From: JACCZH01 sp963729445
Lineage (GTDB): Bacteria > Chloroflexota > Chloroflexia > Thermomicrobiales > CFX8
Direction: 5' to 3'
NCBI GenBank assembly: GCA_963729445.1
Contig: CAVSNU010000003.1
Span: 1,178,001 to 1,242,000, forward strand
Length of the DNA stretch: 64,000 bases
This document shows, piece by piece, positions 26,587-33,980 of this stretch (position 1 is its first letter; each line of letters begins with the position of its first letter). The position numbers and the translations under genes are program-made. The notes under the pieces are model-generated. The model saw nothing but the letters and a program-made list of their open reading frames with translations, was not told the origin of the DNA and did no database searches.

Positions 26587-27420
26587 ATGGGAGATGAGGA
26601 CAGTTTGGACAATTCCAGCCCAGAGAACAGATCGCGGCCGGCGCGGCTGTTCCAGACCATTGGCCGGCCTACCCTGCTGGTGTCGGCCATGACCATCGTC
26701 GTACTCGGTGTCGCCGTCGCCTGTGGTGGAGACTCCGACAAGAACGACGACAACGCCGCTGGCGAAGAGCGCACCTACTCTATCCAGACCTTCACACCGA
26801 CGGTACCGGGCTCGACCCCGGAGGCGCTGGTCACTCAGGACGCCCGCCAGACAGCCGCGGCGAACACCGCCACCGCCGTTGCCGAGAACCCGCCAGCGCC
26901 GACGGCCACCGTGACACCCGGCGGACCAAACGAGGAGAATGCCTTCCGCCCACCCGCCACGCAGCTGAGTGATGGCACGAATCAGATGGACGGCGTCTTC
27001 GGTGCATATGGCCTGTGGATCGATGACGAGGAGATGAACTATTTCCGGGTTCAAGCGCCGTTCTACGATGTTGGTGAAAACGGGCTGACCGTCGAGCCAA
27101 CGAGTGAGGTGGAGTTCAACTTCGTGGAGGAGGTCGAACCTCCGGAGGAGACCAGGGTTTCGATCTTCAGCTGGGCTGAGAACAGCGCTATCCCCCAGGA
27201 CACCAAGGGCAATGTCGGCACCCATCCAGTGTTCGTGGCGGCTCCGCACACCGCTGCGCTGAGCAGCGAGACGTTCCCCGACGCCAACCCGACCGTTGCT
27301 ATGCCTGACGAGCCGGGCCGCTACGTGGTCCTGGTCGAGGTACGGTGGCCGCAGGATGAGCGCGTCCCGGAGCAGCAGCCACTCTTCGCCAACTACGCAT
27401 TCACCGTGTACGTCTCATAA
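26587..27420 (+). CDS. Secreted lipoprotein of unknown function
   Basis: A 277-residue protein with a 30-residue polar N-terminal region, then a signal helix ending VAVAC (Cys46). A Thr/Pro/Ala-rich linker (about 55-120) leads to a domain of roughly 150 residues (GVFGAYGLWIDDEEMNYFRV, FVEEVEPPEETRVSIFSWAE, GRYVVLVEVRWPQDERVPEQ) with an immunoglobulin- or jelly-roll-like hydrophobic pattern. I do not recognise the family. GGAGAG lies about 12 bases before ATG. It is followed by a strong terminator. Confidence 0.68.
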   Translation: MGDEDSLDNSSPENRSRPARLFQTIGRPTLLVSAMTIVVLGVAVACGGDSDKNDDNAAGEERTYSIQTFTPTVPGSTPEALVTQDARQTAAANTATAVAENPPAPTATVTPGGPNEENAFRPPATQLSDGTNQMDGVFGAYGLWIDDEEMNYFRVQAPFYDVGENGLTVEPTSEVEFNFVEEVEPPEETRVSIFSWAENSAIPQDTKGNVGTHPVFVAAPHTAALSSETFPDANPTVAMPDEPGRYVVLVEVRWPQDERVPEQQPLFANYAFTVYVS

Positions 27421-27442
27421 AACCCATTTCGCACGAGTCGAG

Positions 27443-27468
27443 CGAGGCGTCCCGATCGGGACGCCTCG
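27443..27468. terminator. Palindromic terminator between convergent genes
   Basis: CGAGGCGTCCCGA and its exact complement (26-base palindrome) followed by TTTC, 22 bases after the lipoprotein stop and 22 bases before the DUF4012 gene end. Confidence 0.8.
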
Positions 27469-27490
27469 TTTCATGTCCGGTGTGACCCGG

Positions 27491-29440
27491 TTAATCCCGA
27501 TTGGGCCCTGTCGCGCAATTGTCGAGGTCGACAAGGGCATCGCGGGTGAGATCGAACGCGTCAGCGAGCTGGCAGCCTGAGGTATCGATCGACAGGTCGT
27601 AGCCGACATCGTTCATGCCGGACTGACGGCGCAGCAAGAGCTCACTGGCTCCCGGCGGCAGCTCAAACTCCAGCTCAAGCGTCTGCTGTTCGCCGGTCAA
27701 TAACTCGATATGGAACCCGAGCGCCCGATCGTCGCCAACGAGCTCGGCGGGTTCCGGAGCACGCGATGAAGACGACAGCTGTGCTCCAGGGGGCAGGTAG
27801 ATCTGCACCCAGGTTCGGTGGAACCCGTGGTAATCCTCGCTCCCGCCCGGGTCGCCCCGGTGGTCGAAGGAGATTACCCAACGCGCGTGAACCGGCTCCC
27901 CGGAGACGCCTTCCGTAAGCTCCAGCCGGGTGGAGGCGAAGACGTTCTCACTGGCCTTGTTGCCCGTCACGTTCGCAACGGCCATCGCCAGGGTCGGGAT
28001 CTCCGGCTCCGGATAGATGGCGCCGTCCCAGCCACGGCCTTCAACCTCGGCCTGCATGGCCGGGTCACGCATGGCGACCTGAATCTCGCGCTGGTTCGCG
28101 GCGTCGCGTAGCCCGAAGAAAATCGCCTTCTTGGTGTCGAAGTCCGCCGCCCGTACCTGTTCGATCAGCGAGTCGCCCAGGATGCCCACCACCAGCTTGT
28201 GGGTCTCATCGGCGTTGCGGTAGGACTGGATCAGGTCGAGAAAATTCTCGGAATTGACCTGCTGGCTCTCGCCGTCAATCTCGATCTCATACGGACCGAG
28301 AATACCGAGCACGCCGGCGACGACACTGTCGTTCAGAGCCACCACTCCGTCAATCGACGGCCAACCGGTCGTCTCGTACATCGCGGTGAGGGTCGCCGCC
28401 ACGTCCGGGAAATCGGGCGACCAGCCGGCGTCGTGCGGAAGCCAGTGCTCCTGTTTCAGATACTCGCGAATCGGCCCGGGCGCGGGCAGCGCTTCAGCGC
28501 GCTCGCGGGCATAGGCAGCACTCAGCTCGCCGATCGGCTCGATCTCCAGGCTGGAGATGCGCCCGTTCGAGATCGTGACCATGGCATAGGTGCCGGGGAA
28601 GCCGCCCGATTGTCGCAGCTCCTGCCCATTCTGCAGGAGCACGAGGTAGCGCACCTCCTCCTGCGCGCCGAACGCCGCGTTGAGCAACGGGAAGAGGTGG
28701 AAGTAGTCGTCGCGTACCTCCGTTGCCCGGACGAGCAACCCGTCCAGCGTCGCTAAGGTGTCCAGTGCCCGCCCCGGCAGGTGCTCGACGTCCAGCGTCT
28801 CGCGCATCTGCATGGCGGCGGAGTAGCGCCGTTCGAGCTCGTAGATCTCCGGGCTATGGGCGTCGACAACCTCGAGCCAGGTAGCTCCGATCACCGGCTC
28901 CGCGGCCATGAAGCCGTTGGCCTCAAACGCCTGGCGGACCGTGCCGGCAATCTGTGCGGCATCGCGGGAGATGGTCGTCAGCTCGATCCCGAGATCCAGC
29001 AGTTGTTGTGACGCTTTGACGCGGTCGCCCAGATACGGCGTATTGCGCGCAATGCCCCCGATCACCGGCAGATCCACCCGCTCATCGAGATCGCGCAGAT
29101 CCGCTTCGAGCTGGTTGAGATCCTCGGTGATTTGTGGGAGGTCAGCCAGCTGCGGTTGACCATCCTCGTTCTGAACCCGCGAGCGCACGAGATCAGCCTG
29201 AGTCCGGGCACGGTCATAGCGCGTGTCAATGGAGCGCAGGTATAGCAAGGCGCCGGCGACCGTCACGAGCAGCAAAGCAGCGCCGCACATCAAGACGACG
29301 CGGAGGCGGACTCGATCGAAATTGCGCAGCAAAGCTTCACACTCATTCTTGCGCGAGAACGCCGCTCTCCGCGGCGCAATCGCTCGTCTTGCCGGCCGTG
29401 ACTGGTCACACTCACAATCGAGGATACCGGAGACCGTCAC
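27491..29440 (-). CDS. DUF4012 domain protein
   Basis: A 649-residue protein with a short cytoplasmic N terminus, one membrane helix (about residues 48-67, VVLMCGAALLLVTVAGALLY) and a large outside domain. An early coiled-coil-like part (about 80-200) is followed by the DUF4012 core: YLVLLQNGQELRQSGGFPGT, ISSLEIEPIGELSAAYARER, WSPDFPDVAATLTAMYETTG, DGVVALNDSVVAGVLGILGP. DUF4012 proteins are often found beside exopolysaccharide genes in Chloroflexota and Actinobacteria, and here it lies next to that locus. GTG 29440 has no good ribosome site, so the true start is uncertain. Confidence 0.85.
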   Translation of the reverse strand: MTVSGILDCECDQSRPARRAIAPRRAAFSRKNECEALLRNFDRVRLRVVLMCGAALLLVTVAGALLYLRSIDTRYDRARTQADLVRSRVQNEDGQPQLADLPQITEDLNQLEADLRDLDERVDLPVIGGIARNTPYLGDRVKASQQLLDLGIELTTISRDAAQIAGTVRQAFEANGFMAAEPVIGATWLEVVDAHSPEIYELERRYSAAMQMRETLDVEHLPGRALDTLATLDGLLVRATEVRDDYFHLFPLLNAAFGAQEEVRYLVLLQNGQELRQSGGFPGTYAMVTISNGRISSLEIEPIGELSAAYARERAEALPAPGPIREYLKQEHWLPHDAGWSPDFPDVAATLTAMYETTGWPSIDGVVALNDSVVAGVLGILGPYEIEIDGESQQVNSENFLDLIQSYRNADETHKLVVGILGDSLIEQVRAADFDTKKAIFFGLRDAANQREIQVAMRDPAMQAEVEGRGWDGAIYPEPEIPTLAMAVANVTGNKASENVFASTRLELTEGVSGEPVHARWVISFDHRGDPGGSEDYHGFHRTWVQIYLPPGAQLSSSSRAPEPAELVGDDRALGFHIELLTGEQQTLELEFELPPGASELLLRRQSGMNDVGYDLSIDTSGCQLADAFDLTRDALVDLDNCATGPNRD

Positions 29441-29721
29441 GAAAGGTGTGAGAGAATATGGTCCATATTCTTACGATACAAAGAGCGCTCGATCGTTTCT
29501 ATTGTAATTATAGTTTGCATCAACCTAACGACTATTGACTTTTTGCATCAAAGTACTATTGTCGACCGTGAAGGCAGGACCATAGCACTCTTGCCTTATA
29601 GGACAAAAGCATAGTAATCTACAAATGTCGTTAGATTCGCTGCTGAAGAGTAATTCGAAACCGGGTATTTGAGCGAGTAGCTCAAGGCGGCGAAGTATAA
29701 CAAGAGCGCTCTCTCGATAGA
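29441..29721. other. A/T-rich divergent control region of the EPS locus
   Basis: About 280 bases, much richer in A/T than the rest of the window, between the DUF4012 gene and the leader RNA. It holds the promoter candidate at 29535 and a TTGAGC/GCTCAA hairpin near 29671-29687. No gene seen. Confidence 0.5.
29535..29562 (+). promoter_or_regulatory. Putative sigma-70-type promoter of the EPS leader RNA
   Basis: TTGACT, 16 bases, TATTGT in an A/T-rich context. Transcription would start near 29570, about 150 bases upstream of the riboswitch-like element, giving a leader of about 400 nt. Confidence 0.5.
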
Positions 29722-29810
29722 GGGGGCGGCAGCAAACATGGCGGTGATGACGCACGGGTTGTAATGTGGGCACCTCACCCGTGCAGAGCCAGTGGTGCAA
29801 CCGGCCGACC
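29722..29810 (+). ncRNA. Class II cyclic-di-GMP riboswitch-like aptamer
   Basis: The RNA keeps the ordered conserved blocks of c-di-GMP-II aptamers as I remember them: UGAUGA (29745-29750), GGGUU (29756-29760), an A/U-rich 7-base link, GGGCACCU (29768-29775), and CCAGUGGUGCAACCGG (29789-29804), against the known GGGCACUU and UUAGUAGUGCAACCG. GCACC (29770-29774) pairs with GGUGC (29794-29798); GGUU (29757-29760) can pair with AACC (29799-29802) as the family pseudoknot; GGGCGG (29724-29729) can close P1 with CCGACC (29805-29810) with one G-A mismatch. The link between P1 and UGAUGA is about 9 bases longer than usual, and the inner P3 stem is weak, so a divergent variant is likely. Confidence 0.65.
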
Positions 29811-29830
29811 TTGTGTCGAGCCGGCTTTTT
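29801..29830 (+). terminator. Intrinsic terminator overlapping the aptamer
   Basis: CCGGC-CGAC, loop CTTGT, GTCG-A-GCCGG (9 pairs, one bulged A) followed by CTTTTTG. Its left arm uses the same bases as aptamer P1 and the pseudoknot, so aptamer and terminator exclude each other. Ligand binding would favour read-through into the EPS genes. Confidence 0.8.
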
Positions 29831-29835
29831 GTGTT

Positions 29836-29968
29836 TGCGTCCTGGTTGTGGTGTGTACCCGCGACACACGTTACGGAACCCTGGTAACCAGACGCTATGC
29901 ATTGAGCCAGCCAGGCATAAGGCGCCTCCCCAAAAAAGGTGAGGCGCAAAGAAATCTCGCGAGGTTTC
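29836..29968 (+). other. Structured leader between terminator and first EPS gene
   Basis: Several hairpins can form in series: a three-way junction at about 29837-29895 (outer GCGTCCTG/CAGACGC, inner GTGTGT/ACACAC and GTTAC/GTAAC), TATGC/GCATA (29896-29919), GCGCCTC/GAGGCGC (29922-29947) and GAAATCTCGCGAGGTTTC (29951-29968). The last one contains the GAGG ribosome site for GTG 29971. Confidence 0.5.
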
Positions 29969-29970
29969 AT

Positions 29971-30798
29971 GTGGGTCAGGTGCAAGGCTGGGGACCGTCA
30001 ATGCTGCAAACCGAGGAACAACGCACACTGGGCGTACGAGGCGTACCGCGATCGACGACGATGCCGGCGCCGGCCTCACCGCACACGTTACCCGTCCGGC
30101 CACGAACAACGGATGACGTCGATGTCTTCGACGCCGAAGTGGCACAGGAAGGCTGGCTCGCACTTCTGGAAGCCAGCCAGGCTCAACCGCTGTCAAGAAT
30201 CATGTATGGCCTGGTCATCAAACGTTTTTGTGATTTCGTTGCCGCAGCTGTGTTGTTGGTGATGGTTGTACCGCTGTTCATTCTGGTGTCTCTGATACTC
30301 CGCGTCGAGTCGCCGGGTCAGGTTATCTTTCGCCAGACGAGGATCGGCCGCGGAGGTCAGCCATTCACAATCTATAAATTCCGCACCATGATCCCCGACC
30401 GGAGATCTACCCAGACGCAGATCGGTGGCGAGGACCGGCGCAAACGACACAAGACACAGAACGATCCCCGCGTTACCCGGGTGGGCCGCTTTCTGCGCGG
30501 CACCAGCATCGACGAGCTTCCACAGCTCTACAACATTCTGCGCGGCGACATGAGCTTCGTTGGCCCGCGACCCGAGCTCCCTGAGATCGTCTGCCACTAC
30601 CAGGACTGGCAGCACCATCGGCACCTCGTCACTCCCGGACTCTCCGGCTGGTGGCAGGTGCATGGACGTAGCGATCTGCCAATGCACGAGAACACCGACA
30701 TGGACATCTATTACGTCGTGCACCAGTCGTTCCGGATGGACCTGCACATCGTCCTGCGCACGTTCAGGATCCTCATCGCGCGCGGAGGCGCGTTCTAG
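29971..30798 (+). CDS. Initiating sugar transferase (polyprenyl glycosylphosphotransferase)
   Basis: A 275-residue protein. GTG 29971 has GAGG 6 bases upstream; ATG 30001 is a second possible start. One membrane helix (FVAAAVLLVMVVPLFILVSL) is followed by the bacterial sugar-transferase domain: SPGQVIFRQTRIGRGGQPFT, IYKFRTM, RFLRGTSIDELPQLYNILRG, DMSFVGPRPELP and GLSGWWQVHGRSD. These WcaJ/WbaP-type enzymes attach the first sugar-1-phosphate to undecaprenyl phosphate at the inner membrane. It lacks the large N-terminal membrane domain of WcaJ, so it is the short form. It is the first gene after the c-di-GMP-like leader. Confidence 0.92.
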   Translation: MGQVQGWGPSMLQTEEQRTLGVRGVPRSTTMPAPASPHTLPVRPRTTDDVDVFDAEVAQEGWLALLEASQAQPLSRIMYGLVIKRFCDFVAAAVLLVMVVPLFILVSLILRVESPGQVIFRQTRIGRGGQPFTIYKFRTMIPDRRSTQTQIGGEDRRKRHKTQNDPRVTRVGRFLRGTSIDELPQLYNILRGDMSFVGPRPELPEIVCHYQDWQHHRHLVTPGLSGWWQVHGRSDLPMHENTDMDIYYVVHQSFRMDLHIVLRTFRILIARGGAF

Positions 30799-30885
30799 CA
30801 CAGCGCTGTCGTCGCCCCAGGACGTTACTGAGGGCTTAAACGAGATCGGCTCAGATCGTAGACAAGAGTTGGAGATACAGGAAAC

Positions 30886-31746
30886 ATGGCTCAACCGATT
30901 CGATTCGATGTCCACGCCAGACGCGCCTCGATAGCCAGCCGGCGCGCCCCGATCTCAGTGCTTCCGTGGTGGAACAGCGCCGAGATTCAGAGCCGTGACA
31001 TCATCGGCACGCGGGTGGACGCCACCCGCTACGACCACGCCATCGATCAGGTCACCGCTTGGGCACAGTCGAACGAATCCCGCTACGTCTGCGTCTCCAC
31101 GGTCCATATGGTCATGGAGGGTCACGACAACCCCGCCTATCAGGAGATCGTCAACAACGCCGACCTCGTCACCTCTGACGGCATGCCACTGGTCTGGGGG
31201 CTGCGCGCGCTGGGAGCGAAATCGGCCGGGCGCGTCTACGGTCCCGATCTGACCCCGCTGGTCTGCGAGCGCGCTGCCGCCGAAGGCATTCCGGTCGGGT
31301 TTTATGGGAGCACCGAACTAGTACTTTCGAACATGGTTGGCAAATTGCGGGCTCGTTATCCTGAGCTCAAGGTTGCGTATCAGCACAGCCCACCCTTCCG
31401 GGACCTGAACGAAGCTGAAGTGGCAGACGAGATCGCGCAGATCAACCACTCCGGCGCGCAGATCCTGTTTGTCGGCCTTGGCTGCCCAAAACAGGAGCGT
31501 TGGATGGCAAGCCGGCGGGGCGCGGTCAACGCCGTGATGCTCGGCGTTGGCGCTGCCTTCGATTATGTGGGAGGGACAAAAGCCCAGGCTCCAACGTGGA
31601 TGCAGTCAATGGGGTTGGAGTGGTTATTCCGCCTGGTAACGGAACCAAGGCGTCTCTGGAAGCGCTACCTCTACCACAATCCCCGGTTTGTCGCCTTGTT
31701 CGGTTCGCAACTACTTGTTTCTACTGTTAGAGGGAGTCGCAAATGA
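30886..31746 (+). CDS. WecG/TagA/CpsF-family glycosyltransferase
   Basis: A 286-residue protein, GGAGATACAGGAAAC before ATG. The WecG/TagA core covers about residues 45-215: VCVSTVHMVMEGHDNPAYQE, NADLVTSDGMPLVWGLRALG, RVYGPDLTPLVCE, FYGSTELVLSNM, LFVGLGCPKQERWM and GVGAAFDYVGGTKAQAPTWM. Enzymes of this GT26 family add the second sugar (ManNAc or ManNAcA type) to the lipid-linked primer made by the initiating transferase, which is encoded just upstream. Its stop overlaps the epimerase start (ATGA). Confidence 0.92.
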   Translation: MAQPIRFDVHARRASIASRRAPISVLPWWNSAEIQSRDIIGTRVDATRYDHAIDQVTAWAQSNESRYVCVSTVHMVMEGHDNPAYQEIVNNADLVTSDGMPLVWGLRALGAKSAGRVYGPDLTPLVCERAAAEGIPVGFYGSTELVLSNMVGKLRARYPELKVAYQHSPPFRDLNEAEVADEIAQINHSGAQILFVGLGCPKQERWMASRRGAVNAVMLGVGAAFDYVGGTKAQAPTWMQSMGLEWLFRLVTEPRRLWKRYLYHNPRFVALFGSQLLVSTVRGSRK

Positions 31747-32762
31747 CTAAACGTGTTCTTGTTACCGGAGCAGGTGGCTTTATCGGCCATCACTTGACTA
31801 GCTATCTCGTTGCCAAAGGCTACTGGGTGCGCGGCGTCGATATTAAGGAACCCGAGTACGAGCAGACCGCGGCGCACGAGTTCAAGCTCCTCGACCTGCG
31901 CCAGTGGGAGAGCTGCCAGGAAGCTGTTGAGGGCGTGCAGGACGTCTACCATCTGGCGGCCGACATGGGCGGCATCGGGTACATCACTGCGTCACATGCC
32001 GCTATCGCCCGCAACGACATCCTGATCAACACCCACATGCTCGAAGCGGCGCGGCAGGCGACCGTTGAGCGGTTCCTGTTCTCGTCCTCGGCCTGCGTCT
32101 ATCCGGCCTACCGTCAGGAAGAGGCAGCGGTCACCGCCCTCAAGGAGGAGCACGCCTATCCCGCGGCGCCTGAAGAAGGCTACGGCTGGGAGAAGCTCTT
32201 CACCGAGAAGCTGTGCCAGTACTTCTACCAGGACTACGGCCTCGAAACGCGCACGGTGCGCTTCCACAACGTCTATGGCCCGCTGGGAACGTACGACGGC
32301 GGCAAGGAGAAGGCTCCAGCGGCACTCTCCCGTAAGATCGCCAACGCCGGCAAGATCGATTCCATCGAGATCTGGGGCGATGGCGAGCAGACTCGCTCGT
32401 TCATGTACGTGGACGACTGCGTTGAAGGCGTCTATCGCCTGATGAACTCGTCGTTTCGCGAGCCCCTGAACCTGGGCACCGAGGAGCTTGTTACGATCAA
32501 CCAGCTAGTGGACATGATCGCGTCGATTGCCGGCAAGACGATCCACAAGCAGCACGACCCCACCAAGCCACAGGGTGTCCGGGGGCGCAATAGCGAGAAC
32601 ACGCTCATCCGTGAGGTGCTGGGCTGGGAGCCGACGACGACCCTGGAAGCGGGACTGGCACAGACGTATCGCTGGATTGCCGGAGAGCTCGGCAAGACCG
32701 CGCAGCTTGCTCCTGGCCACCAGGACACGTTTGCCGCCGCCGCGGCAGGCGGCCTGGATTAA
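31743..32762 (+). CDS. GDP-mannose 3,5-epimerase-like NAD-dependent epimerase
   Basis: A 339-residue extended short-chain dehydrogenase. Rossmann motif GAGGFIGHHL at the N terminus, catalytic SSSACVYP and YGWEKL (YxxxK). It resembles plant-type GDP-mannose 3,5-epimerase more than ordinary UDP-sugar epimerases: FKLLDLRQWESCQEAVEGVQ, LAADMGGIGYI, RFHNVYGPLGTYDGGKEKAP, WGDGEQTRSFMYVDDCVEGV and GVRGRNSENTLIREVLGWEP. The product would be GDP-L-galactose or L-gulose for the glycan; the substrate is inferred from sequence alone. Translationally coupled to the WecG-like gene. Confidence 0.88.
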   Translation: MTKRVLVTGAGGFIGHHLTSYLVAKGYWVRGVDIKEPEYEQTAAHEFKLLDLRQWESCQEAVEGVQDVYHLAADMGGIGYITASHAAIARNDILINTHMLEAARQATVERFLFSSSACVYPAYRQEEAAVTALKEEHAYPAAPEEGYGWEKLFTEKLCQYFYQDYGLETRTVRFHNVYGPLGTYDGGKEKAPAALSRKIANAGKIDSIEIWGDGEQTRSFMYVDDCVEGVYRLMNSSFREPLNLGTEELVTINQLVDMIASIAGKTIHKQHDPTKPQGVRGRNSENTLIREVLGWEPTTTLEAGLAQTYRWIAGELGKTAQLAPGHQDTFAAAAAGGLD

Positions 32763-32863
32763 CCCACGATTTTCTGATTCGGGCACCAGTGGTCCCGCAC
32801 GAGAGACAGCGCCACGCAAGCCCTCGCGCGGGACCCAGGCTCAGGTAACAGGGGGCAAGAACA

Positions 32864-33733
32864 ATGGAGACGGACCGTTTGCCCGCCCAGAACCTGAAAC
32901 GTATCAAGAGGAGACCTCGGGAAAGTGAACCCGGCGCAGGCGAACACCATCGCGCCGGGTCCCTCATTGATCTCCACAGTCACATCCTGCCGGGGATCGA
33001 CGATGGTGCGCGCAGCACCGAAGAAGCACTTCAGATGCTCGAAATGGCCGTCGCTGACGGGATCAGGGTGATGGCCGCGACCCCGCACGCGTCGCGGGTA
33101 GACCGGACCAAGCTCGGCACCGCCATTCATCAGCTACGGGCCGCAGCACAGGAAGCGGACCTGGAAATCGCGATCGTCGCCGGCAGCGAGGTGCGCCTCT
33201 CGGCACAGCTGGGAGAGCAGTTCCGGCGGGGAAGCCTGCTGACCCTGAATGAGACGCGCTATGTGCTGGTCGAGCTGCCGTTCGAGCGACGATGGTCGCC
33301 GATGATTCACTCCGCCCTCTGCGCGCTCCAGCTCGCCGGCGCCATCCCGATCATCGCCCATGCCGAGCGCTACCCCGCGGTGCAGCGAGAGCCAAGCGTC
33401 CTGGTAGAGCTGGTTGAGATGGATGTGCTGATTCAGGTGAATGCCGGCTCGCTGCTTGGCGAAGATGGACGCGACAGCCGCCGCACGGCGGAGGTGCTAG
33501 TCCGTGCCAGCATGGCGCATCTCATTGCGACCGACGCGCACCGGCAGGACAAGCGCCGGCCACATCTCAGCGCGGGCCTTGAGCGGGTTGCGAGCTTGAC
33601 CGACCAGCTCCAGGCCATGCAAACTCAGGTCAACGCCGCAGCCGTCCTCCAGGGCCGGCCGGTCTCCCTCCCAGACCCCCAGGTCGACGCGCTGCAGACC
33701 CGCTCCTGGTTCAGCCTCTCCCTGGGCTCGTAG
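32864..33733 (+). CDS. CpsB/YwqE-type tyrosine-protein phosphatase
   Basis: A 289-residue PHP-fold phosphoesterase. After a basic 35-residue lead the metal-binding motif LIDLHSHILPGIDDGARSTE appears, followed by AATPHAS, VLVELPFER, PIIAHAERYPAVQ and HLIATDAHR, all expected for manganese-dependent CpsB/CapC phosphatases. These remove phosphate from the tyrosine tail of the BY-kinase that controls polysaccharide chain length; that kinase is encoded convergently at 33981-35660. GGGGGCAAGAACA precedes the ATG. Confidence 0.9.
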   Translation: METDRLPAQNLKRIKRRPRESEPGAGEHHRAGSLIDLHSHILPGIDDGARSTEEALQMLEMAVADGIRVMAATPHASRVDRTKLGTAIHQLRAAAQEADLEIAIVAGSEVRLSAQLGEQFRRGSLLTLNETRYVLVELPFERRWSPMIHSALCALQLAGAIPIIAHAERYPAVQREPSVLVELVEMDVLIQVNAGSLLGEDGRDSRRTAEVLVRASMAHLIATDAHRQDKRRPHLSAGLERVASLTDQLQAMQTQVNAAAVLQGRPVSLPDPQVDALQTRSWFSLSLGS

Positions 33734-33806
33734 AGGGCAACTGCGAAGACATCCTCATAAAGTGGAATTGTCCTAGTTCATCCAATAATGGGCAGCGCCT
33801 CTATCT

Positions 33807-33883
33807 TCGTACGGGCGCAATTCATTGCGCCCTCTCCCACGCGGGGACGGTCAGGCAGGGCGCAATGAATTGCGCCCGTACGA
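33807..33883. repeat. Dispersed palindromic element, copy C
   Basis: Perfect 27-bp arms (33807-33833 and 33857-33883), identical in sequence to the arms at 14211-14288. It lies between two convergent genes and could also act as a bidirectional terminator. Confidence 0.85.
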
Positions 33884-33980
33884 GTTCCATATTTTCCGGA
33901 TCGAGCAGGGCAGCCGCATACATACACCGCGACGAAGGGCGGCGATGACGAAAGTCGCTGTAGTGACGTCACCGGCCGGG

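Noticed and set aside
29722..29830. Class I c-di-GMP (GEMM-I) riboswitch
   Set aside because: The class I core blocks (ACGCAAAGCC and the GNRA receptor part) are missing; only class II blocks fit.
29596..29985. A 129-codon minus-strand frame in the EPS leader
   Set aside because: No family or ribosome site; it runs antisense through the structured leader RNA.
33807..33883. CRISPR-like or attachment-site interpretation of the palindromic element
   Set aside because: There are no regularly spaced repeats, no spacers and no integrase or cas genes nearby.
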